64,000 bases of DNA from positions 40,742,711-40,806,710 of the forward strand of contig CM023450.1 in the NCBI GenBank assembly GCA_013339765.2, read 5' to 3'. Under the pieces are notes generated by a model. It saw nothing but the letters and a program-made list of their open reading frames with translations, had not been told where the DNA came from and searched no databases. Below, one piece after another: positions 45,401 to 52,281 of this stretch. This DNA comes from Haemaphysalis longicornis (lineage: Eukaryota; Arthropoda; Arachnida; Ixodida; Ixodidae). The translations under genes were made by a program, and so were the position numbers. Within the stretch, counting starts at the first letter, position 1; every line of letters begins with the position of its first letter.

Positions 45401-47309
45401 AGTGAATTTTGTTCTGTTTGTGACAAGTATGTTTTGCTGAAAAGCCCCATTTAGAAGAGCTAAACAATCACGATGTTCTGTTTAAGCAATTTCTGTTTAA
45501 CAAGGTTTTACAGGAAGAGTAGGAACTTCTACGCTTTAAAGGGGCCATGAAGACAAAACACAAGTTTGGTTCATTCGAAAGATTGCCTCGTTAGAATCAT
45601 ACTGACACCATTCTTAGCGTAAATTTTGGTCAAATAAGCTATACAATTAGGAAAAAAGGGAATGACCATGCGACCCACTAGCTCATGTCCCACAACAGAA
45701 CCTATGATGTCATATGCCCGGCCATGCGATTGGCTGAGGCCGCCAAAAGCAAATGCAAATTAGGCAGTTCTTACAAGCTTGTCGAACGAGCTATGTGTGC
45801 TTAAATTAAGGGCAATTTTTTTATAGCAGTAAGAATGGTGGGGTAAACAGTGGAAGTTACAAAAGTACACATAAACATGTGTACTCGTGTTGGTACTGCA
45901 CGCACTACGCTTTGTTTGGATGCACAGCACTGCGGGGCCTTGGGGTTGTCTCAGATGACACTGGCCGACTGACGCAAGTGACGGTGTCTTACGTGACCAT
46001 ATTTGTCGAGTGAGCACCATGTTTCACGAAACGATTATTTTCTCTATGAACAAAAACAAGCCAGGTCTAAATACGGTCACAAACAAACCAAAGGCAGAAA
46101 ACGGCTTGCCACGGTGTGGTGGCGCGATCTAGGTTGACTAATGGTAAACGAGGCTCCACTATCGGCGGCAGAGCGATTCTTATGATGTCATTGCAGCATC
46201 ATGAAAACACGCGGTTTGGCGGAAGAATAAAAAATTTAACTTAAATTGATTAATTTCTCAGTGAATAAAGCATTGTTTGCTTCTGGACAAGCGTTGGGGG
46301 CACTATAAAACACGAAATTTTTCAAATAAACCAAATTTTTATTTTGTCTGCATGGCCCCAGGGCCATGAGGACAAAATACAAGTTAGGTTCATTGAGAGA
46401 CTATTTTGTGCCGAAAACAATGATACCAACTGTATTGCAAACTTCACTTCAAACAAACAATTCAGATAGTAAAAAAAAAAAAAAAAAAAAGGTGCAGACT
46501 GGCAACTCCTTAGCCCCTTTCCAGCTATTTCTCACAGACATCACACAATCTTGTTTGTGTGATTAACGGCCGCCGACCTAAGCCACCGCCAAGAAACTTG
46601 ACTGGGTGGTTGCAGTGGGGCCTCTCGTTCCATTTTACTATACCACTTGAATTATGAAATAGTCAACACACTCATAACATTGTTTTTAGTGCTGGCCCAT
46701 ATTACGCACCTGCCCCTGTAACACAAAATTTCAAATTTCTTCAATATTTCTCGGGTCTTTTCCATTTTAACAAAACGTCTTTTGCAGCTGGAACGGAGCC
46801 AAGGGAGTCATTCTTTAAAACTTCCCTTTGTTGCATTTTCTCTTGATGGCCACAAGATGCTGCTAAGATGTCCACTACTAAAGGCAGCATGGCTCTGCGG
46901 TAGTAATTTCACATTGATTGAACTTTGATGCTGCCGCTGACAGGTCAGAGGATGGCACGTCAACCTACCGGTGAAGAGCTCTTCAAACACTGGGCGCTTG
47001 AGGATAGGCCACAATATCACATGCACAACTACCAAGAGTTGATGCTCTATCACAATTCTCTATTACGCTGCCTTTCACAGACAGCAATGCTTGCAACCTC
47101 TCGAAGTTGACAGATTTTAAGAGGACTGGGTAAGTTCAAAACGTTAACCTTCGCGCTAACTTTTTAAGAGCTACAAAAAGGCGTGACAACGACGATGACG
47201 ATGAGATGACACATCCGGCAATCGGACGCCATTGGAGTGCAGTAATCGTCCACAGAAATCGTTGTACCGACGATTTCTGTGTCAATCTGTGTGTGTATAT
47301 ATGTATGTA

Positions 47310-47408
<99 letters not shown>

Positions 47409-47785
47409 CGAATCAGAAATGGGAAATGAGGTGCTCAGTGAATTAAGACAGAATAAGTGTTGGCAGTCAAGAAAACCTCGGAAAGCAAAGGGGGGAATGT
47501 GTTAGGTCATAGAAAGATATGAAGAATTTTCTGAGTCAGAAAGAAAGTAGTGAAAAAATGCCTGCCGGGTGGGATCCGAACCTACGACCTCCAGAATACC
47601 GGTCTGGTGCGATAACCACTACGCTACCGGCGGGGCTGTTTCCCCACCACTTTCTCAGGTATTTATGTTAAGGTATTTTTTGTTTCCTGCACTTGGGGGT
47701 GGTAGCCAGCGCCATTCGGACTACTCAGGGTGAAGGGGACCTTCTTTTTAACCCCCGGGCCGTGACTCGAGTGTCTATGACATGT

Positions 47786-47843
<58 letters not shown>

Positions 47844-48713
47844 GGGAAACAACATATGCAAAGTAATTTCAAGCTTGTCCCGATGAAAGCGATAAAAGGT
47901 ATACAAACCTGATATGATCCCATCCAGCTCAAGACCCACGGTGAGTGATGCCACGCTTGTAAATGCAGATATCGCCAGGGCTGCACGAAACAGCCGAAAC
48001 GAGACAATGTAAACAGCGGTGAGAAAGCTACTAAAAGTACGTAAAAGAATCGACGCCCACGGAGTAATCGGAACTCTCAGGACTGCTCAACAAAAACATT
48101 TTTTTTTCTTTGTTATTGTTGCGTCCGTGTGCGTCAGCCGCGGCTGTCACCATCACCAGCTGGGCGCGGACATCTACACGAATTTAAATGTGCGTAGTAG
48201 ATGTGCGCTCGAATGGCCTTGGTTTAAATGCGAAGCAAAGAGCGGGAAAGCAGTTTGGCGCACTGCGCTGACGCACTTCGCAGATGTAATCGTCTCCTAG
48301 CTATTATATAACTCTGACGAGCCGCAAAAAAAAAAAAAGAAAAAAGAAACACTCCATGACGCCCGCCGTCTAGCTCGCGCATCCTGTATCCGCGCGCGCA
48401 ATGATGCGCGAAACTGATACCGAAGCTAGTAGAACAAGGTGACTAAGGGGCGCGACAGTGAACTCAAACGTGGTGTTTACTCACCGTAGAAAAATATCTG
48501 CTCGTGCTTCCGGCCGTCAGGGAACGGAGCCTTTCTTCCCGTAGCCCAAAATAATAGGCCAGCTACGCCCGCAAACACGACCACCACCCCGACGCAGACG
48601 GGCCAGGCTGAGTCCCACTTGAGGAGCTGAGCGACCACGTTGAAGGCGTACGTCGTCGGGACGGCCAGTAGGGACACACCGAACACTTTGGTAGCAGACG
48701 AGAACGACGACAT
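31363..48713 (-). CDS. TM6SF: transmembrane 6 superfamily member (TM6SF1/2 homologue), nine coding exons
   Basis: Family: multi-pass EXPERA-domain proteins of the ER/Golgi or lysosomal membranes; vertebrate TM6SF2 is linked to lipoprotein lipidation. Exons on the minus strand: 48713-48485, 47980-47909, 45250-45121, 40635-40553, 39787-39687, 37956-37858, 37649-37551, 37381-37262, 31566-31363. They total 1137 nt, 378 residues plus stop, close to the human proteins' 370-377. Every junction has GT/AG and phases agree. Hallmarks are SSATKVFGVSLLAVPTTYAF at the N-terminus, FTSVASLTVGLELDGIISG, VGEPYLRCSHG, VEPYLQQKDPAPFPKMQ, VPGCQWMPDLSLL, VTHIGASFHPRTPYVMRVP and QCLAYRCISEPQFF. The alignment is from memory of the human proteins. 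The symbol marks the family only. The 5' exons are duplicated upstream. Confidence 0.93.
32250..32435 (-). pseudogene. THAP-like zinc-finger fragment in TM6SF intron 8
   Basis: A minus-strand frame starts MVMCAIFGCSNRSDTRGRKK and continues PTNGHFFSVPKVV, the beginning of a THAP domain (C-x4-C, basic loop, FF--P). The later C-x2-H pair and the AVPTIF box are not found. This fits a relic of a THAP gene or of a THAP-bearing (P-like) transposon. Confidence 0.5.
32588..35031. repeat. pair of inverted repeats about 2.4 kb apart
   Basis: The sequence around 32594-32655 (CTTCACTGCA, GCAGCGGAGAGGTGGGGCGT) is present in reverse complement at about 34966-35031. The pair could be ends of an old DNA element within the intron. 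The interior shows no transposase I can recognise. Confidence 0.5.
33366..33864 (+). mobile_element. Penelope-like element copy with long inverted arms
   Basis: Arms of about 145 bp (33366-33511 and 33717-33864) are inverted copies of each other; both contain GCAGTAAAGAAAACACAGGA. The middle encodes the end of a GIY-YIG endonuclease (VIFRDADQRTREIVEAAEMQ, then SISLSPKELAFLDK). Arms resemble those of the copy at 60.0-60.85 kb. Lies in TM6SF intron 8. Confidence 0.75.
35100..37261. other. TM6SF intron 8 remainder, nothing identified
   Basis: AT-rich intronic sequence with no recognised repeat apart from a GGGAGGGAGGGAGGG run near 36630 and a CT run near 37072-37085. Confidence 0.5.
37262..37381 (-). 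CDS. TM6SF: TM6SF coding exon 8
   Basis: 120 nt, acceptor CCGTTCACAG, donor GTGCAC. Encodes MLIYLFHHLPVQLASAFALL then VPGCQWMPDLSLLAAGATLQ. VPGC-WMPD is nearly invariant in the family. The exon frame is hidden among longer frames on the same strand. Confidence 0.92.
37551..37649 (-). CDS. TM6SF: TM6SF coding exon 7
   Basis: 99 nt, acceptor GCTTAACAG, donor GTTAGC. Encodes AVLGTNVGWINRYVAAVEPY then LQQKDPAPFPKMQ; the EPYL-KDPA-PK-Q signature is diagnostic for the second EXPERA repeat. Confidence 0.92.
37858..37956 (-). CDS. TM6SF: TM6SF coding exon 6
   Basis: 99 nt, acceptor GTCATGCAG, donor GTAAGA. Encodes ATGSRERLWKRKQDIALLLC then LFATSFITIFRGL, a basic loop followed by a membrane helix ending FRGL as in TM6SF1. 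Confidence 0.9.
37957..39686. other. TM6SF intron 5, nothing identified
   Basis: AT-rich intronic sequence of about 1.7 kb. Frames on either strand show no family; a C-rich tract lies near 39427-39452. Confidence 0.5.
39687..39787 (-). CDS. TM6SF: TM6SF coding exon 5
   Basis: 101 nt, acceptor GCCGCCAG, donor GTATGC. Encodes GKHGITPGAVFYLLVVLGSP then FFLYQLRHQRIHFV. It matches the GKYGTRICPA region of TM6SF1, but the hydrophilic linker after it is shorter than in human. Confidence 0.82.
39960..40285 (+). mobile_element. 3' end of an I-clade LINE inside a TM6SF intron
   Basis: Plus-strand frames give MSQARIWRLLQTDAFP and, in another frame, SSEQWREALGSSDPTIQKVL, the usual LINE C-terminus. AATAAAGTTTTCTCTCTCTC closes it. 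It is antisense to the host gene and broken by frameshifts. Confidence 0.7.
40553..40635 (-). CDS. TM6SF: TM6SF coding exon 4
   Basis: 83 nt, acceptor TTTGTGCAG, donor GTAAGT. Encodes GNLYDVALFWCGSNMNSALV then LLLGVAT, a membrane segment in the expected place. Confidence 0.88.
41397..41723 (-). repeat. dispersed repeat, inverted partner of 56743-57150
   Basis: Shares TGGCGCCTTGGCGTT-like, CGAGTGTCCCGGTG-like and GGGCTTCGCCCC-like blocks with 56743-57150 in reverse complement. The outer GGGGCGAAGC end suggests a MITE-type element. Inside a TM6SF intron. Confidence 0.6.
42151..42179. repeat. poly-C tract
   Basis: An almost uninterrupted C run of about 26 bases after CCTCC. Its length is probably unreliable. 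Confidence 0.95.
42380..42842 (-). repeat. (TA)n plus SINE-like repeat copy 3
   Basis: (TA)n from about 42382 to 42437 leads into TAGCAAATCAGGATAGGAAA and the same body as at 18155, including the tRNA-like segment at 42595-42668. It ends near TCGACCAGCATTGAACC. Confidence 0.8.
43143..43815. repeat. tandem repeat unit 1: SINE plus downstream block
   Basis: Starts with the TGATTGATTG SINE (minus-strand tRNA head near 43330) and continues through GAAACGACTGCACACCAG to an AATAAA plus CT-rich tail at about 43590-43620 and beyond. A shorter relative follows at 43838. Confidence 0.75.
43838..44425. repeat. tandem repeat unit 2, shortened by many small deletions
   Basis: It follows unit 1 in the same order (CAGGCGATGAGCCGCGCAGT, GAAACGACTGCACACCAGCA, CAATAAATAAAGACGC, CCAGGAAGATGAG) but lacks many one- to few-base pieces. 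The pattern is deletion-biased rather than substitution-biased. Confidence 0.7.
44655..44752. repeat. TA then GA microsatellite
   Basis: (TA)n at about 44657-44684 followed by interrupted (GA)n to about 44742. Confidence 0.95.
44812..45005 (-). repeat. tRNA-derived SINE, 5'-incomplete
   Basis: Same family as 3100-3332: TTGATTGATTGTGGGTTTAA, CGACCACCTGGGGATCTTAA and GGGAATCGAACCCGTGTC (B box on the minus strand). The A-box end is missing. Confidence 0.75.
45121..45250 (-). CDS. TM6SF: TM6SF coding exon 3
   Basis: 130 nt, acceptor CTGGTGCAG, donor GTAGGT. Encodes FVNVYLKVGEPYLRCSHGAL, then AAYWHGTAMYAMHLMMLAAL, TW. The EPYL and YW-GT-HY-like motifs belong to the first EXPERA domain. Confidence 0.92.
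45541..46359. mobile_element. TIR element of 0.8 kb in TM6SF intron 2
   Basis: The left end GGGGCCATGAAGACAAAA is matched in reverse complement by TTTTGTCTGCATGGCCCC at 46342-46359. It is preceded by TTTAAA. No transposase frame. A second left-end copy follows at once (46360). Confidence 0.65.
46360..46492. repeat. partial second copy of the TIR element, ending in poly-A
   Basis: AGGGCCATGAGGACAAAATA, then CAAGTTAGGTTCATTGAGAG repeats the left part of the 45541 element. It is cut by a run of about 20 A at 46471-46490. Confidence 0.6.
47287..47407. repeat. (GT)n(TA)n microsatellite
   Basis: A long (GT)n followed by (TA)n, directly abutting the SINE-like repeat at 47408. Confidence 0.95.
47408..47790 (-). 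repeat. SINE-like repeat copy 4
   Basis: TAGCGAATCAGAAATGGGAA to CTATGACATGTCGAGA. Complete body with the tRNA-like segment at 47565-47635. It is adjacent to (TA)n as in copies 1 and 3. Confidence 0.8.
47790..47842. repeat. GA microsatellite in copy A
   Basis: About 50 bp of (GA)n; the matching tract in copy B is about twice as long. Confidence 0.95.
47909..47980 (-). CDS. TM6SF: TM6SF coding exon 2 (intact copy A)
   Basis: 72 nt, acceptor TCGTGCAG, donor GTTTGT. Encodes ALAISAFTSVASLTVGLELD then GIIS, matching the conserved FTSV...GLE-DGI of the family. Confidence 0.9.
48485..48713 (-). CDS. TM6SF: TM6SF coding exon 1 (intact copy A)
   Basis: 229 nt from the ATG; 76 codons plus one base, then donor GTGAGT. 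It encodes the first two membrane segments (VFGVSLLAVPTTYAFNVVAQ and VCVGVVVVFAGVAGLLFWA). It ends EQIFFY, in phase with exon 2. Confidence 0.9.
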
Positions 48714-48999
48714 GACCTGCTTTGCGGAGCCTAGTTAGCAGGAAAGCCGAATTCGATACCGATAAACTGCCCACGACGCCTGGCGCTGCCCCAAAACAGC
48801 TTTTAAGTTCAGCAGCAGCAGCAGCAGCAGCGATGTTTTTCTTGCAAGTCCAACGATGCGCAGTCATCAGAACACAGAATAAAATAAAACTCTCCGCAGC
48901 CAAAAGCAACGGCAGCAGCAGCCGACGTTGCCGAGAAACGACTCTTGGCACGAGACCAAACTCGCTTTTACTCGCCTTATTTCACCGCTTCCCACTCAC

Positions 49000-49165
49000 G
49001 CGAGGTAGCTTGTGAGGAAGGCGAAAGCATTAGGTAGTCCAGCAGGAAGTCAATGGATGCCTCGAAAGATTTTTTTTTTCTCTTTCGGGTCTGGCTTCCC
49101 CTGATGTTGTCTCGGGAAAGGGAAGAGGGAACGAAGGCGCTTGCGGCGTCCTCCTTCTTTGGCAT
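49000..49165 (-). other. candidate 5' exon or upstream frame, unrecognised
   Basis: A minus-strand ATG at 49165 opens 55 codons (MPKKEDAASAFVPSSLSRDN, then a KRKKK patch and FEASIDFLLDYLMLSP) before a good donor GTGAGT at about 48999. No acceptor was found that joins it in frame to the TM6SF ATG, so it is not a simple N-terminal extension. It could be an upstream frame, a non-coding leader, or an exon of another transcript. Copy B retains only its 3' part, because the duplication boundary falls inside it. Confidence 0.3.
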
Positions 49166-49559
49166 TTTGCTGCTGTTGCTGCTGTTTGGCGAGTTGTCCC
49201 GCACCTTTCGGAATCACTGTTTCTCTCGGAGATGACCATCGCTAGCGCTTTGTTGGAGTCCTTTCAGAGAGCCTTGGAATTGTTACCTTCAAAGTTCTTG
49301 TGGTACGTGCGCGCTGTTCTTCTTTGCGTGCGGGTTGTGCATGGTGTGCGAAGGCGCAGCGTACTGCTGGAATTTTCTAGTTGTGCAGCCTCGAGAAGAT
49401 CGAGACCAGTGTCTTTAATTTAATTCCAGGACGGAAAAGGGCAGGCCAGGATCAGTGATTTTTTTCACGGAAATAAAGCGTCCTGTTGCGTCGTGAGTGC
49501 GGAATTAGTTGTCATTCTTGAATGCGACGATCGGTAAGTGATCGTCCGCCATAGGTGAG

Positions 49560-49650
49560 GTTTCAGAGCCAATATTTTTATATCGAATTTTTCTATATAT
49601 CGAACTATTTCGTGCTCCCCTTGGAGTTTCGATATATCCGTGTTCGACTG
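49560..49650. mobile_element. pogo/Tigger-like right end
   Basis: TCGAATTTTTCTATATATCG, then TTCGATATATCCGTGTTCGA and CTGTA. The last part is the reverse complement of a CAGTCGAACACGGATATATC-type terminus followed by TA. The left end was not found nearby, so it is truncated by the duplication border. Confidence 0.55.
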
Positions 49651-49661
49651 TATATAATATA

Positions 49662-50580
49662 GCGAATCAGAAATGGGAAACGAGGGTCTCAGCGAATTAA
49701 GACAGAATAAGTGTTAGCAGTCAAGAAAACCTCAGAAAGCAAAGGGGGGGAATGTGTTAGGTCATAGAAAGTATTGAAGAATTTTTGAAGTCAGGAAGAA
49801 AGTGGTGAAAAAATGCCTGCCGGGTGAGATCCGAACTCTACGACCTCCAGAATACCGGTCTGGTGCGATAACCACTACGCTACCGGCGGGGCTGTTTCCC
49901 CACCACTTTCTCGGGTTATTTATGTTAAAGGAGCACTGACACGAAAATTTTATGTTACACTTTATTGCTTTTATACGATGCTTAATGGTCTGGCGAACCT
50001 GAAACAGCACTCGAATACTTCAGCGCGCGATAGTTAATTTGATTGAACGGCCCTGAAAATCGTTTGTTTTCAACTTCCCGCGCTTTCATCCCGAACGGCG
50101 CCTATGAGAGCCTCCCGGTTTGACCTCACCGCTTTGTGCGGACGTCACTGGCGCCCGCTTGAGAGGGTGTTGCACCGCCGCTCGTGGGGCCGCGCGCGTG
50201 AAGTGACGTCACGAGTTTTTGGCTAGCGCTGTCGCGTCACTTCCTTTTCCTCTCCTGGAGTGATGTCACGCTGATGTCCATTTGCTGAGTGCGGCTCCGG
50301 CGCGCTGCTCCGTCGGCGCAATAAATGCGATGCAATTGAACTATGTTCTTCGAGTCGCAAGCCGCTCATATTTCAGCCAGGATATTCTGTTGAGTGAAGG
50401 AAGCGAACTGTGCAATAATACTAACGCCGAAAATTGGTGTCAGTGGCTCCTTTAAGGTATTTTTTGTTTCCTGCACTGGGGGGTGGTAGCCAGCGCCACT
50501 CGGACTACTCGGGGTGAAGGGGACCTTCTTTTTAACCCCTGGGCCGTGACTCGAGTGTCTACGACATGTCGAGAGTGGTC
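49662..50580 (-). repeat. SINE-like repeat copy 5, interrupted
   Basis: Same body as copy 4, split between ATTTATG (49924) and GGTATTTTTTG (50456) by the TTAA-flanked element. The two halves rejoin exactly at a single TTAA. Confidence 0.85.
49929..50451. mobile_element. piggyBac-type MITE with TTAA target duplication
   Basis: TTAA at 49925-49928 and 50452-50455 flank a 523-bp element with ends AGGAGCACTGACACGAAAAT and, in reverse complement, AGGAGCCACTGACACCAATT. The uninterrupted site is seen in copies 1, 3 and 4 of the SINE (ATGTTAAGGTATTT), which proves insertion into TTAA. TTAA duplication is the hallmark of piggyBac-superfamily transposition. No transposase inside. Confidence 0.85.
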
Positions 50581-50589
50581 CACTAGAGC

Positions 50590-50695
<106 letters not shown>

Positions 50696-50758
50696 GAAAC
50701 AACATATGCAAAGTAATTTCAAGCTTGGCCCGATGAAAGCGATAAAAGGTATACAAAC

Positions 50759-50831
50759 CTGATATGATCCCATCCAGCTCAAGACCCACGGTGAGTGATG
50801 GCCACGCTTGTAAATGCAGATATCGCCAGGG
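50759..50831 (-). pseudogene. duplicated TM6SF exon 2 (copy B), +1 base
   Basis: 73 nt with the same acceptor and donor as the intact 72-nt exon. One extra G (in GATGGCCACG versus GATGCCACG on the plus strand) shifts the frame midway. Joined to an intact exon 1 it would run out of frame; joined to exon 1 copy B the frame is restored at SLTVGLELDGIIS. Confidence 0.8.
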
Positions 50832-51328
50832 CTGCACGAAACAGCCGAAACGAGACAATGGAAACAGCGGTGAGAAAGCTACTAAAAGTACGTAAAAGAA
50901 TCGACGCCCACGGAGTAATCGGAACTCTCAGGACTGCTCAACAAAAACATTTTTTTTCTTTGTTATTGTTGCGTCCGTGTGCGTCAGCCGCGGCTGTCAC
51001 CATCACCAGCTGGGCGCGGACATCTACACGAATTTAAATGTGCGTAGTAGATGTGCGCTCGAATGGCCTTGGTTTAAATGCGAAGCAAAGAGCGGGAAAG
51101 CAGTTTGGCGCACTGCGCTGACGCACTTCGCAGATGTAATCATCTCCTAGCTATTATATAACTCTGACGAGCCGCAAAAAAAGGAAAAAGAAACACTCCA
51201 TGACGCCCGCCGTCTAGCTCGCGCATCCTGTATCTGCGCGCGCAATGATGCGCGAAACTGATACCGAAGCTAGTAGAACAAGGTGATTAAGGGGCGCGAC
51301 AGTGAACTCAAACGTGGTGTTTACTCAC

Positions 51329-51556
51329 CGTAGAAAATATCTGCTCGTGCTTCCGGCCGTCAGGGAACGGAGCCTTTCTTCCCGTAGCCCAAAATAATAG
51401 GCCGGCTACGCCCGCAAACACGACCACCACCCCGACGCAGACGGGCCAGGCTGAGTCCCACTTGAGGAGCTGAGCGACCACGTTGAAGGCGTACGTCGTC
51501 GGGACGGCCAGTAGGGACACACCGAACACTTTGGTAGCAGACGAGAACGACGACAT
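51329..51556 (-). pseudogene. duplicated TM6SF exon 1 (copy B), -1 base
   Basis: 228 nt from the ATG, identical protein to EQIF. One T of the run is then missing (plus-strand AAAA instead of AAAAA), so the exon ends in phase 0 instead of 1. The donor GTGAGT is kept. The lesion is in a homopolymer, where sequencing errors are common. Confidence 0.8.
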
Positions 51557-52203
51557 GACCTGCTTTGCGGAGCCTAGTTAGCAGGAAAGCCGAATTCGAT
51601 ACCGATAAACTGCCCACGACGCCTGGCGCTGCCCCAAAAACGCTTTCAAGTTCAGCAGCAGCAGGCAGCGATGTTTTTCTTGCAAGTCCAACGATGCGCA
51701 GTCATCAGAACACAGAATAAAATAAACTCTCCGCAGCCAAAAGCAACTGCAGCAGCAGCCGACGTTGCCGAGAAACGACTCTTGGCACGAGACCAAACTC
51801 GCTTTTACTCGCCTTATTTCACCGCCTTCCACTCACGCGAGGTAGCTGTGAGGAAGGCGAAAGCATTAGGTAGTCCAGCAGGAAGTCAATGGATGCCTCG
51901 AGTAATTGCGCAGGTTATAAATTACGTTGTTAGCAGTTATTGCGCTGCTTGCAACAGTTGCTGCAGTTGCTGCGCGAACCTCCCTCTACTTCCTTCCGAT
52001 GCTTTCCTGCATATCTTTGCCCAGTGTTGCTAACAGTAACATCGTCGCCGCCTAAAACGGTTGCGGAATTTTCGCTAAGAGGTGGAAAACCTGGTGTTCT
52101 ATATCTTTCAGAACAAAGCGACATTTTATAGGGCAGGCATGCCGGACACCACAGTAAAAAATAGCACATGTCCTCTACTCTAAGTGCAAACAGTAGAAAG
52201 AAG

Positions 52204-52227
52204 ATCGAGCGAGCGAGCGAGCGAGCG

Positions 52228-52278
<51 letters not shown>
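52204..52278. repeat. (GAGC)n then (GA)n microsatellite
   Basis: GAGCGAGCGAGC units followed by pure GA to about 52278. Confidence 0.95.

Positions 52279-52281
<3 letters not shown>

Larger units (their letters stand above)
47407..49065. repeat. segmental duplication, copy A (holds intact TM6SF exons 1-2)
   Basis: Starts at TATAGCGAATCAGAAATGGG and ends at CAATGGATGCCTCGA. It is nearly identical, in the same orientation, to 49662-51901, including the SINE, GA tract, exon 2, intron 1, exon 1 and 5' flank. Differences are microsatellite length, scattered substitutions and indels. Confidence 0.92.

Noticed and set aside
44884..45450. A 188-codon minus-strand frame
   Set aside because: It runs through TM6SF exon 3 in the wrong frame and then into a SINE.
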